From: Durusdinium trenchii
Lineage: Eukaryota; Sar; Dinophyceae; Suessiales; Symbiodiniaceae
DNA length: 64,000 nucleotides
NCBI GenBank assembly: GCA_963970005.1
Contig: CAXAMN010001292.1
Coordinates: forward strand, 1 to 64,000
Direction of reading: 5' to 3'
The translations under genes were made by a program, and so were the position numbers. The notes under the pieces were generated by a model. That model worked only from the letters and a program-made list of their open reading frames with translations, was not told the origin of the DNA and did no database searches. Numbering within the stretch: position 1 is the first letter of the stretch; every line of letters begins with the position of its first letter. Positions 28,051 to 37,363 of the stretch are shown piece after piece.

Positions 28051-28393
28051 GAGCTGTGCCAAGGGTTTAGGCGGATCAGCCCGACAGATGCCAGAAGTGT
28101 AGACAGCACCGTAAAGACAGCAGGGTAGGGCTAACAATTTGCCATAGGGGCATAACCGGCTGTAAGCTTTACCTCATCCTTCTCTTTTTTGCTGGTGATG
28201 GATGCGCACAGTGATTTGTCCTCAGAACAGCCCCTGCCTCCCTGTTTTGTTGGTGTTTGCCCAATGGAATAAAAGCTACTCAGAAGTAGACATGCGGGTT
28301 ATTACTCGGTCAACTTTGGTGCAACCTTGGAGCAAAAATCCATACAGGGGTTTTTCGAGCGATGTTCTGTCAGCTAATGCAGTCTACATATCT
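28051..28393. other. Spacer between B3 and the B4 leader
   Basis: No gene is visible. Short plus-strand frames exist but resemble nothing and have no counterpart in cassette A. Confidence 0.5.
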
Positions 28394-28413
28394 GCAGCCG
28401 CTTTGGCTCCCAG
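28394..28413 (+). promoter_or_regulatory. DinoSL relic upstream of B4
   Basis: GCAGCCGCTTTGGCTCCCAG matches the 3' part of the spliced leader at AGCC, TTTGGCTC and AG with a few changes and one extra C. It is on the coding strand, about 200 bases before the B4 ATG. Confidence 0.5.
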
Positions 28414-28615
28414 CAGCCGCAGTCACTTCTCCAGGAGCCAGCGCACGCTAGTGCGTTCCACCCGTGTGGAAGGCACCTCGAGTTGTGGTAACTAATTTCC
28501 TTGGCCTTTTGTTGCGATACTGCAGTGGTAGCATCATAAGTTGCATTGCCCAGGCAACCAACCCGTGTTGGTGGCCCCTTCCTTAACGCCTAGCTCACGG
28601 CTGTCCGCTGCCCTC

Positions 28616-30066
28616 ATGTCACAGTATGTACACGATCCATGGGCGGTAAGTGATACTGATGAAGATGTCACCATGGGCTTGGACATCATGGACGTGTCGG
28701 AAGATGAGCGTGTCCGTACAGTTCCCTACCTACACTCCAGTCCAGGGTGGATCACCCAGCAAAAGAAGCAAGCCTTTTTGTATGGTTGTCCTGATACTGA
28801 CCATCAGGCCAAAGCCCAAGCATATCAAGCTCTGCGTACGCCAACGGCTGTGCAGTCTTACCTGGGCCTTGATACTGATATGGGTCCCTGTCAAATCGCT
28901 GACGTCAGGTCACAACCTGCTGACAGAGATGCCGGATACCCTGCAACTGAGCGGCAAGGTAAAGGTCCCGACACGCTGCCATTATGGCGAGCTTACTGCA
29001 GCACAAAGAGCTAATCGACTCCTGTGGCATGGTGTATATGATAGTAGACAATCGAGCCCCGGAAGAGGTTGAGCATTGGCCCGCCTTTGCCCAGTGGTGG
29101 GCGGCCCGACGAAACCTTGTCGGGCCTCAGCATGAACGGACGGATGTTTTGTGGATACAGGCAACTCATGCTAATGGCCTGCGAGCGGTCCCCTACTACT
29201 GGGCTGGGGTTTTTGTGTTGGAAGCAGCAAGGTTCCTTTTTCCCAAGGTGCATTTTGGCCTAGTTGACAATGACTGTGTTCCAGTCACCCTCTTTGAGGT
29301 GAAGGACCTCATTGCCTTGGCAGAGAGTCAGTTTCGGTGGCCTGACCTGGTAGGGTATCGGGCTGACCCTGACCTAGCTAAGAGTCAAATAGGGATGCTC
29401 CTTTTCACGGAGGCGCATCTCGAATACAATGCTGGCTTAGTCATTTCCATTGGCAGTGCAAACCGCCCCAGCCCTACTGAAGCAACCTCAGTGGCAGAGC
29501 ACTTAGCGGAAGAGCTGGAAGATTATCGCCAGCAGCTCCTGGCCATGGCTGCTCCGCCGGAATGTCCAACTGAAGCCTCGCAAGGTGGGTCCCTGTTCAC
29601 CCCGCTCATTGGAGTGCCAATGGAAAACTCGCTCGACTTGGTGGTAGTGTGGGCATTGTATGGCGCCTATATGTGCTATCAATTCTGGCCCATGCCGAAA
29701 GGCGAGCAAGGGGTCAACGGTGTCCAGCAAAGTCTGGCTTGGGCCCGAGCTACCTTTGAACAAGGCTGCTTGTCAGTGCTGCCTCACCTGGAAGGACCTT
29801 GCAAAGCAACTTCCCTTCCGGGTGAACATCTTTTTCAGGCAAGTCGAATAGCGCCAAACCGGATGCGGCCCGTCATTTTTCATGCCTTTGGTAGAGCAAA
29901 AGTAGATGCACCTGCCCAGCTGGCTCGACTAGCGCGCCAAGGTTGGGAAACCCTTCCTATCGCGCTTTTAGGCGTGCCACATTACCCTGCAGCGTGGTCC
30001 CAGGAAGCGTGGAGGCCGATTGGGATGCTGCTTCACGGGAGGGCCCAGTGCGCTCGCAGGAAATAG
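28616..30066 (+). CDS. Cassette B gene B4: glycosyltransferase-like motifs, joined to the start of the A5-type region
   Basis: From ATG 28616 (MSQYVHDPWAVSD) the frame matches A4's start. A one-base loss near 28975 shifts it, after which an uninterrupted frame runs to 30066. Motifs shared with A4 are YMIVDNRAP, YYWAGVFVLEAARF, HFGLVDNDCVPV and LEYNAGLVIS. The DND triplet and N-A-G-L strand suggest a nucleotide-sugar-transferase-like core. Unlike A, this frame continues through GEHLFQASRIAPNRMRP and HAFGRAKVD, which in A belong to A5. This is the main evidence that A4 and A5 form one protein. It ends at a frameshift near 30020. Confidence 0.63.
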
Positions 30067-30716
30067 TGCTTTTCGGTTTCGCTGATGATGACACTGATGT
30101 TGAATCAGCCCGTACTGTGTCAGAGTCTGAGCAAGAATTCCTGGAACGTTCGCTCTTGGCTGCCGCTGCCGACCAGAACTCCCGTGAGTCCGGGTCCAGT
30201 CTGCCAGAGGCCATGATGAATGAAGAAACATCACGTCCGACTAGCAGTCGTCGTCCCAAGAACCCGCAACAGGCCACACCTGCCCTCTTTGTGCCATGGC
30301 AAGCTATTGTGGAGCAACTAGTAGGCATTCCTGGAGAGCAGGAAGTCCCCTCGGAGGACCTACGCACCATGTTTCAAACAGCCATAGGCATCCTCCCCAC
30401 AGAACACCAACGAAGATTTCGCGAATTGCAAGGCCAGGCCTTCGACCGAATCCCCCAGGGAAGGATACCGGTTGAAACGGTTGCCCCAATAGTTTTGGCC
30501 TCCATGGACGAGACACATCCCTGGGTCCCGTTTTGGGAACCCATGCTTTGGCACATGGCACAATCCTATCGGTTCTGGCTTGCTACCCCCGAATCACTCC
30601 CACCAAGCAGAATCCAGATTAACTGTGGTGGCCTTGGCGGTGGCGCCCGACCACCCCAACATTCCATTGCACTCTTCCAAACGTTAATGGAACGTGTGTT
30701 TATGGCCCCTCCCTGA
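30020..30716 (+). CDS. Cassette B gene B5, part 1 (frameshifted continuation of B4)
   Basis: This frame continues B4 with an acidic linker (GFADDDTDVES, like GDTDVESA in A5), then VPWQAIVEQL and QINCGGLGGGA, matching A5 in order. It stops at 30716, where the A5-like sequence continues in the next frame. It is the linker and N-terminal flank of the hydrolase domain. No independent function is suggested. Confidence 0.58.
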
Positions 30717-31069
30717 CCCCGGCAGATCGATACAGTGGGCAGGTCATTGAGGTCGCGGCAGGTCATACGACTAGTCTGCACGAGCTCGCAATGTTAATGT
30801 CTAACACCACTGACCCCTGCGAGTGCTGGGAAGCCCTCGGGCACGGCCGCACAGCTACTCTGTACCGCCGAACAGAAGTAGTCCTGGAGGCCTCCAGACA
30901 ACTACCAGCGCATCGCCGAGTACCCCATGCTGCATTTTTGAGTGGGCTATGGTGGAAGCTCTTGTCTTTTCAGCCTGCACGTATCCTCATGTGTCTGCCA
31001 TATCTGTCGCGCATTGGGAATAGCGCGAATGCAGCTGGGCTCTATATGCTCCCACCAGTTTCCATGTAG
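30700..31069 (+). CDS. Cassette B gene B5, part 2
   Basis: This short frame bridges two frameshifts. VYGPSLTPAD matches VYGPSLSPAD of A5, then CWEALGHGRTATLYRRT and LPAHRRVPHAAFLSGLWWK follow collinearly with A5. It ends just before the GFSAGS elbow, which lies in the next frame. Confidence 0.58.
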
Positions 31070-32769
31070 AAGGATTCAGTGCCGGCAGTTACACTGGAGC
31101 CACCATAGTGATAGCGCTGTGTTGTTTGTTTCCGGAGTGCCCTGTCTCAGCGACACTAGGCGCGATTGCGATGCCTAAGGGTGTAATGGGAGCACTGATG
31201 GAAATTGCATCTCCTGGCCAATGTGATATTCACCTCATACATGCGGAAGACGATATGTTGTGCAACTGGCACCCCACTCCCACAGACAGAAATGTGATTG
31301 CTTATCGCCTTCGATACACGCTTGTCGCTGAGTCTGATAAATGGATGGGCATTGATAAGCATAAATATTGGCACTGGCTGCACTGCAGTCTACCGGAGGG
31401 TCGGTGCCTCCTTTCTGAACTTAAGCTCAGTCACCCGGATGTTATCCCTATCCGTGATAGAATGGCAGCACCACTTCGACTCGCGTCTTGGATCCGCTTT
31501 GAGACTGTGATGAACCAGCAGGATTGGCGCACTGCAATCGAGCTCCTCGTCCCTCAGATCCACCTCCCTGACACAGAACTCCTTCACCTTTTACGCAGCT
31601 GTGTGCCAGAGCAGGGGATTTCGTCAATGGCAGAAGCTCAAGCGATACTCTTGCGCAACTTTCGAGAAGGCGGCAGTAAGCCAGATGCATGTGCAAAATG
31701 GCTCACGGAGGTCACGCGAGCCTTGTTTAAGCCAATCCCCTTCCGAGAAGTCTTCGTCATTTTAGCTCTCTTCCTGCCCCACTTTGCAGAAGGCGCAAAA
31801 CTAGATAGCAAGTTGTGGTACAGTCCGGCCATCAGCAGTGAAGAGTCCCTGATTCATGTCACGCCTCTTGCCCAAGGCTTGCAGGGCATGCATGAATATA
31901 AAATTGCCTTCACTGCACACTCAAGAGCAGCAGCCTTCGTCTCCCCAGAGCAGCCGGTCCACAGCTTCGAGTCCCTTGCCACATTGCCTTCAGAGCACAT
32001 CCACATAGGCAGCCAAGTTGGGAGGGTATACCGATTAGTACTCCGGGAAGATAGCAAAGTCTTTGCGCTCCTGATGGTGCTCTTGGAGTACGTTACACAA
32101 CCCAAGAAGAAGTCTAAGCAAGGCTCCCAAGAATCAAGGGAGGAGTTAGCAATTCGACAAAGTAGTCCCAAGTCATGGACGGTAGCCTTCATTCCAACGC
32201 CGGACACCTTTGCTCCCTTGCCGACTAGAGCCGAGGTCGTGGTCAATACACAAATACAATGGGGACTACCGCCCAGCTTACAGCAACTTGAGACCCAAAC
32301 AATTGCGCTCCCCATTCTCAGTCTGGCTGAGGTCGGTACTACAGTCTCCGCTGACCACTTGCTTCAAATGGCCATGCCCCTCGAACACAAGCCAACGGCC
32401 TTGGGCATTCCCTACTCGCTCCCGGTCTCCTATCAGTTTGCTGGAGCTGAGGAACTGCTGCGCAGCCTAAATGCACTCTTTGGATTATTGGCGACGGCCA
32501 ATACCCCGTGGTATTGTCCCCAAGCCACTGGCTTCGGTCAACAATTGTGTGCCGCAGCTGAGACGGACAGCTATTATGTCCATTGCCCTGTCCCGGTCTC
32601 GGCCTTGCAGTCCGGCCGATCCACACTGGCCGTAGCAGGAGTTTTTGGGGCAGGCAAGACAAGATCGCTTATACATTCCTGCTTGCCTGGTTCGCAATCA
32701 CTACCAACCTGCGGTTTGGCGTTGCCCACAAAGAGAACCCTGCCGGCAGAGCCATCACCAAACTGCTGA
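31057..32769 (+). CDS. Cassette B gene B5, part 3: alpha/beta hydrolase domain leading into the helicase Walker A
   Basis: About 570 residues. VEGFSAGSYTG at 31066-31098 is the nucleophile elbow, HAEDDMLCNW the probable Asp site and KHKYWHWLHC the probable His site. All three match A5. Downstream come HEYKIAF, HIGSQVGRVYR and an acidic linker as in A5. The Walker A loop VAGVFGAGKTRS follows at about 32629-32665. Two extra bases just after it shift the frame, so the helicase continues in the next entry. In both copies a hydrolase and a helicase are thus parts of one polypeptide, an unusual fusion. Confidence 0.66.
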   Translation, partial: SFHVEGFSAGSYTGATIVIALCCLFPECPVSATLGAIAMPKGVMGALMEIASPGQCDIHLIHAEDDMLCNWHPTPTDRNVIAYRLRYTLVAESDKWMGIDKHKYWHWLHCSLPEGRCLLSELKLSHPDVIPIRDRMAAPLRLASWIRFETVMNQQDWRTAIELLVPQIHLPDTELLHLLRSCVPEQGISSMAEAQAILLRNFREGGSKPDACAKWLTEVTRALFKPIPFREVFVILALFLPHFAEGAKLDSKLWYSPAISSEESLIHVTPLAQGLQGMHEYKIAFTAHSRAAAFVSPEQPVHSFESLATLPSEHIHIGSQVGRVYRLVLREDSKVFALLMVLLEYVTQPKKKSKQGSQESREELAIRQSSPKSWTVAFIPTPDTFAPLPTRAEVVVNTQIQWGLPPSLQQLETQTIALPILSLAEVGTTVSADHLLQMAMPLEHKPTALGIPYSLPVSYQFAGAEELLRSLNALFGLLATANTPWYCPQATGFGQQLCAAAETDSYYVHCPVPVSALQSGRSTLAVAGVFGAGKTRSLIHSCLPGSQSLPTCGLALPTKRTLPAEPSPNC

Positions 32770-33890
32770 GCTCTCTAGACCTTGATGAGGACCAGCAGAC
32801 TCTTTTCGTTAGGCCGGTTGGCAAAGAAGAAGCAGTGGCCAACACTGCCAGTACGAGGTATGACAAAGCAATGTTCCACTGTGCAGGGATCATACCAGGG
32901 GCACGGGTAGTTGTTGCTACTGCGGGCCTTATCTGGGAGCAAAAAGGGCAAACCCACTCGCCCCTAAGAGCGCATATGGAAAGTCTCGATGTGCTCATTA
33001 GTGAAGAGGCCCACCAAGACATGGACCTCAAGTCCGCTTTCGTCCCAGCAGTCCTGCGCCAACCCTTTTATCGAATTCTGCTTGGCGACCCTCGACAAAG
33101 CCCAGGCGGGGTAGCCGACAACCTGCGAGAGCACAGAACCCTCCTGCTAAAGGCCCCGATTGGCCTGCGTGCAATGAATAGATGGCTGATGCCACAAGAA
33201 TTGCCAGCAGTGGCCTGTAGCCTGCTAAAGGAGAGCGGCGAAATCCCGCTCCTCGAACTCGCGCAGGCAGCAAAGGAAGTCAGCAGCAAGGCATTGGGTG
33301 ACCGTTTCTGTGTAGGCAGTGGTCAAAGATATGCCTTCGGGCAAGCTGACGATGCTGCCAACAAAGCCAGAGAGTATCAGTTCGAGTCTCTCCACAAGAT
33401 CTATTTCTATGATGCCTGGCGGTGGAAGATTGAGCTGAACCAACCGGAATCCCCCCTTCGCCTCCCTCCCCGGCCAGGCCTGCTACAAAATGGTTGCTAC
33501 TGGCAGCAACTGCCCTATGCCGCCCACACGCACAACACACAAGACAGTGCTGCTCTGGCAGAAATCAGCCTCACCGAAGCCAGCTCAGACGAAAGTGCAG
33601 AACCAGCACCCCCGACAGAAGTACCTGAGCCTGTCAGCCCAGAAGCCAATGAATCCCCAACCTCCCCTATCACAATTGGCAGCACAGAAGAAGAGCGTGA
33701 CGGCTCCCAGCCCAATGCCACAGAGCCATCTGAAGAAGCGACGCCAGCCGCGACAATTGCCTCTACCAGTGAAGGAGACAAAGCGCATGAAAGGCGCACT
33801 GGGACCGTTGCGAGTCCGGACACCAGTGCAGCAGCTTTTGTTGTTGAACAAAGAGAGCAGAGTCAGGGGGGAGCAGGCAGAGGAAACTGA
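32583..33890 (+). CDS. Cassette B SF1 helicase region, motif III onward diverging from copy A
   Basis: True sense starts near 32670 (FLLAWFAITTN). LISEEAHQD at 32995-33021 is the Walker B-like block and LLGDPRQSPGG near 33086 motif III. After APIGLRA the two copies are only loosely alike. The second RecA domain expected in an SF1 helicase is not recognisable; instead the frame runs into a Glu/Pro/Ser/Thr-rich tail (about 33560-33890). The N-terminal half of a helicase followed by a disordered tail suggests truncation or a further frame change. The Upf1-like assignment rests on motif spelling alone. Confidence 0.65.
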   Translation: MPCPGLGLAVRPIHTGRSRSFWGRQDKIAYTFLLAWFAITTNLRFGVAHKENPAGRAITKLLSSLDLDEDQQTLFVRPVGKEEAVANTASTRYDKAMFHCAGIIPGARVVVATAGLIWEQKGQTHSPLRAHMESLDVLISEEAHQDMDLKSAFVPAVLRQPFYRILLGDPRQSPGGVADNLREHRTLLLKAPIGLRAMNRWLMPQELPAVACSLLKESGEIPLLELAQAAKEVSSKALGDRFCVGSGQRYAFGQADDAANKAREYQFESLHKIYFYDAWRWKIELNQPESPLRLPPRPGLLQNGCYWQQLPYAAHTHNTQDSAALAEISLTEASSDESAEPAPPTEVPEPVSPEANESPTSPITIGSTEEERDGSQPNATEPSEEATPAATIASTSEGDKAHERRTGTVASPDTSAAAFVVEQREQSQGGAGRGN

Positions 33891-35211
33891 GAGTGGCACC
33901 GCGGACGAAGTGATTGACCTTGACGACAGTCCTGAAGCCATCCCTGCATACCCTGCAAGGTCGCCCTCTGCAGGCACAAATGCAGCAGCTAGTGATGGTA
34001 AAAAGAGCAATGGTGGTCACCCGTGTGGTCGCCCTCTTGCATTTCCTTCGAATACCAGCCCCATTCACCTCCCTGCAGAGGAGAAGAAGAGGCGAAATAG
34101 ATGGGGATCAAGCTTGCCAGCCGTCTCAGCAGCCCCGCCTCACGGAGTAGACCCAGACAGTAAACCCTCCCTCAGTCCCACCAGCCCGGCGGAGCCGGAA
34201 AGCAGGAGGACAATGGAGGATCCCGCCCTCCACGTAGCCCCACGACCAAAGAGGCAAGGGCCCCTAGCAGTCAAATCCAAGGCAGCCAAACCTGCCGCAG
34301 ATCAGCAGAAGCGGGGTCCAGGACAAGGGCTGATCGAAGCAATTCACTCCCGACTGCACACATCCCCAATGCCCGCCGCAGGTCTACTCAGCATTGCTGC
34401 AGCAAGACCTCCCATGACTGGTGTCGCAAACCCACAAATGCCTGCGACGCCTCCTGAGGACCCAGGCCCTCACACACCAACCAAGGAGGACGCCCCTACT
34501 AAAGAACTATACCTCCACGAGACAGAAGATCAGGCGGGATCAGTGAACGCAGATATCACCCATCTTGCAGAGCAAAGAGCCATGCAAATGGTGCATCGAT
34601 ACCAAACACTATCAGTCGAGACAGACGCCAGCACAAGTGCAGGAGCTGCAGAGTCACCCGTGGCCCTGCCCCCGGTGGCGCCTCCAGTCAGCTTGTACGC
34701 TAATTTGCCGCAGGAATGGCCCCTAGCACGCCTCAGTGTCCAATTACGGCACATCGGCGTGCTGCTGAGGGTAACCCTCTACCGTCGAGTTGCGGAGCTC
34801 AGTTTTCGCGGGGTCAATTTTCGACAATTGCCGCGTGAAGTAATGAGAAACGTCTGCTATGACTTTAATAATATCTGTGGCGAATTGGCTCGACGATTAG
34901 CATCGCTCTTTATTTTCCTCACGCCTGAGCCGGGTACGGACCCGTATGCCGACCCCACAGGGTTATCTTTGTACGCTGACCCAGCCTATTGGCTGTACGG
35001 CCTTCTGTCCTTCTGCGCCAAAGCTTGTGAGTCCAAAACAGAGGAGGCCAATGGTGCACCGGTACTGCGAGCGAAGGAAGATGGTGACACGCCAGCGCTT
35101 GAAGCTACAGGCAGGACCTTGGCGCTTATGCAGACAGTGGTCATGTCCTTTGGCCGTGGATCTCCCAATTCACCACCTTCATGTCTACTTCCCGGTCCAG
35201 CTTGTCCATAA
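33490..35211 (+). CDS. Cassette B unknown gene with a long disordered N-terminus and a helical C-terminal domain
   Basis: 573 residues, overlapping the helicase tail by 400 bases in another frame. Both frames are low-complexity there, so the true start is probably after 33850. The disordered part includes DEVIDLDDSPEA, which looks like a SUMO-interacting motif (V-I-D-L followed by acids), and several K/R patches that could be nuclear localisation signals. From about residue 395 an ordered domain begins (LPQEWPLARLSVQLRHIGVLL, FRQLPREVMRNVCYDFNNICGEL). Its family is not recognised. Cassette A is cut by the window edge before this gene, so there is no comparison. Confidence 0.52.
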   Translation: MVATGSNCPMPPTRTTHKTVLLWQKSASPKPAQTKVQNQHPRQKYLSLSAQKPMNPQPPLSQLAAQKKSVTAPSPMPQSHLKKRRQPRQLPLPVKETKRMKGALGPLRVRTPVQQLLLLNKESRVRGEQAEETESGTADEVIDLDDSPEAIPAYPARSPSAGTNAAASDGKKSNGGHPCGRPLAFPSNTSPIHLPAEEKKRRNRWGSSLPAVSAAPPHGVDPDSKPSLSPTSPAEPESRRTMEDPALHVAPRPKRQGPLAVKSKAAKPAADQQKRGPGQGLIEAIHSRLHTSPMPAAGLLSIAAARPPMTGVANPQMPATPPEDPGPHTPTKEDAPTKELYLHETEDQAGSVNADITHLAEQRAMQMVHRYQTLSVETDASTSAGAAESPVALPPVAPPVSLYANLPQEWPLARLSVQLRHIGVLLRVTLYRRVAELSFRGVNFRQLPREVMRNVCYDFNNICGELARRLASLFIFLTPEPGTDPYADPTGLSLYADPAYWLYGLLSFCAKACESKTEEANGAPVLRAKEDGDTPALEATGRTLALMQTVVMSFGRGSPNSPPSCLLPGPACP

Positions 35212-35223
35212 ACTGGTGGAGCG

Positions 35224-36328
35224 TATGACTGTCTTAAAATTCAATCATATCACGCCAGAGGAGGGAAAGAAATACAAGCACAACAGCGAAAGTGAGACCA
35301 ACAGCCCTTATATTGTAGTGAGTACATTTGAAGGGGCATGTCCCTCGAATACGTTCGCTGGCCTTCCAGAGACCCCAAAACTGGCAGGTGCATATGAATA
35401 CGGGCTCCTCGATGGCAACCTGGGCCAAATGGTATCCTTTCAGTCCACCTATAAAAGCACCCTGAGAATCGAAGTACCGGTGTGGCCGGAAGTACTGCAA
35501 GCCGTGCTGCCCAAAAATAAAGCTAATGCCCGTCTGGGGCGCCCGGGGATTGCTCCTTCCGCTCCCCCTGTTAGAGATCACAGTCAGGGAGCAGCCCCCA
35601 GCTCATATGCACAGGACAATACGGCCGCTGAGTCCCCCAGTGTCAAGGCAGCTGATGAGGAGGCAGAGGAAGAGGAGGATGACACGTATGTGTCTCCGGA
35701 AGGGCAAGGATGCTTCTCCTTCCGGCAAAGCCTCTTGCTCAGAGCCAAGGACACCTATGCTGCACGATGCACTGGAAATAAATACGAAATCATCTCCAAG
35801 TGGCTCTTAACTGGCCTTGCGGTAGTCCTTTCAAGACCTAATTGGCAAATTCTTGCCAAAAGAGGCACATTGACGGCCACCCCGCAACAACTGCTCCAGC
35901 ACTACTACCGACGGGGATACCGGGCCGGCCTCACTGACAAAAATGTGCTGCCTTATGCGCTGCCGTGGCATAACGCCATTTCTGATGCTGACTGGCAGAA
36001 CAGAGTGGGGTGGTTCAGTTATCCCAGGTACATACGTGAACTGGAGGCAATTTATGCAGAGCGCGCAGGGCTGAGGTTCGAAGCTTTCTATCGAACAATG
36101 GACCTCACGAACCCCATCAAAGCTATCCAGGAAGGCCCTGCGGAGGCCGAACACGCCAAACAAACCGAGCAAGCAAATGCGCCAACTGACGAACCAATGC
36201 TAGAAGAATACATACATACTAGCCTCCGAATTGTGCACACGAAGGAGCAGGTCCGCAGAGATGAGTATGATGACCACCCCAAAGCCATCTGGGTCCCTGC
36301 TACGCCAGGCTTCGACACGTACAAGTAG
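35224..36328 (+). CDS. Cassette B unknown gene
   Basis: About 367 residues from ATG 35224 (MTVLKFNHITPEEG). The frame is open further upstream to 34946 but there it overlaps the previous gene. The N-terminal 100 residues look folded. An acidic run (EEAEEEEDD, about residues 145-155) separates them from a second folded part with FSFRQSLLLRAKDTY, NWQILAKRGTLTATPQQLLQHYYRRGY and an Arg/Tyr-rich C-terminus. No family is recognised. Its last bases overlap the first leucine-rich-repeat gene in another frame. Confidence 0.52.
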
Positions 36329-37176
36329 AAGCCGGCTATCATACCATAGAGAGGCAGGCGTGGCGTTACTGCCACACCCTCACGATCGTCAAACTGCCGT
36401 GCTCGGTGGTTACAATTGCGAATGCTGCTTTCCAAGGGTGCTATGCACTCACCACAGTGGAGATGCCAGGGTGCCTGTCCCTAGGAGCCAGGCTCTTCGC
36501 AGACTGTTGTGCCCTTGAACAGGTAGGGGTGGTCACAGAAAGCCCCTGCCGATTGGCAAGTGGAGCTATTATCTCCCCCTATGCTTTTGAGGGATGTGAA
36601 AGACTGGCGCAGATAGGCCTCCCCTCGACCAAAGCAATGATGGATTTGCGTAGTGTGTCATCCCCCCTTGAAGGCTTGCCAGCTGGATGCTTCCACTCGG
36701 CCGGCATCCAGGTGCTTAGTATGCCCCAATCAACCGCGTTTATCGGGCATAAGGCCTTTGCGCGATGCCAGCAACTAACCGAAATTGACCTGTCGCAGAC
36801 ACAGGTGAACATTGTGCACATGCAAGTCTTCTCGCATTGTCGGTCGCTGGCACAGATATCCTTGCCAAAGCACCTTGCCGAAATTAGTGCTGAGGCTTTC
36901 GAAGCCTGTGTTTCGCTGTGTACAGTAGCACTCCCGCAGCAATTGCGCTGCATTGGACACAGAGCCTTTGCAGGGTGTAGCAAGCTAGTTTGCCTCACCT
37001 ATCGCAGTACAAAGGCCGGCCGACGCCGCCTACAAGTGGCGGCCAATGCCTTCGAGGGATGTCAAGCACTGTCCATTCCTGGAGGGATATGCTATCTGTC
37101 CGCACGGGGTAGTCAGGGCACCCGAAGGCGCATATTCTGCAAGGGTCGAGATAGTGAAACAGCGCAATCGCACTAG
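36274..37176 (+). CDS. BspA-like leucine-rich-repeat protein 1 (LRR_5 type)
   Basis: The frame is open from 36274 but has no ATG before 36406. Alignment with the next gene (LRHVQVEAGY here, VRHVQVDAGY there) shows that coding sense starts at least at 36310, inside the end of the preceding gene. Repeats of about 23 residues follow the pattern I-x-x-x-A-F-x-x-C-x-x-L-x-x-h-x-L-P, for example IGHKAFARCQQLTEIDLS and ISAEAFEACVSLCTVALP, typical of BspA-like surface or scaffold LRRs. No signal peptide is seen. Probably a truncated tandem copy of the next gene that lost its N-terminal domain. Confidence 0.7.
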   Translation, partial: PPQSHLGPCYARLRHVQVEAGYHTIERQAWRYCHTLTIVKLPCSVVTIANAAFQGCYALTTVEMPGCLSLGARLFADCCALEQVGVVTESPCRLASGAIISPYAFEGCERLAQIGLPSTKAMMDLRSVSSPLEGLPAGCFHSAGIQVLSMPQSTAFIGHKAFARCQQLTEIDLSQTQVNIVHMQVFSHCRSLAQISLPKHLAEISAEAFEACVSLCTVALPQQLRCIGHRAFAGCSKLVCLTYRSTKAGRRRLQVAANAFEGCQALSIPGGICYLSARGSQGTRRRIFCKGRDSETAQSH

Positions 37177-37281
37177 GAGACAGCAACTGATGGCTGCCCG
37201 TGCAGTTGTCCTTTCCCCAACATTGGTGAAGCGCTAACAACCAGTAGCAGTAGCCAGAAAAGTAAGCCTGATTGAGGTCTG

Positions 37282-37303
37282 CCGCAGGACCTTTTGGCTC
37301 GAA
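37282..37303 (+). promoter_or_regulatory. DinoSL relic upstream of the second LRR gene
   Basis: The site reads CCGCAGGACC followed by TTTTGGCTCGAA. It matches the spliced leader at CCG, AG and TTTTGGCTC with one inserted base in each half. It lies about 60 bases before ATG 37364 on the coding strand. Confidence 0.6.
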
Positions 37304-37363
37304 AACAGGTGCGCATTGCTGCGCAGTGGACTTTTGACCTCGCAATGGAGCGAAGAAAGATCA

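Noticed and set aside
34873..34892. GGCGAATTGGCTCGACG as a leader relic before the 35224 gene
   Set aside because: It lies inside the conserved-looking coding domain of the previous gene and 330 bases from the next ATG; the match is weak.
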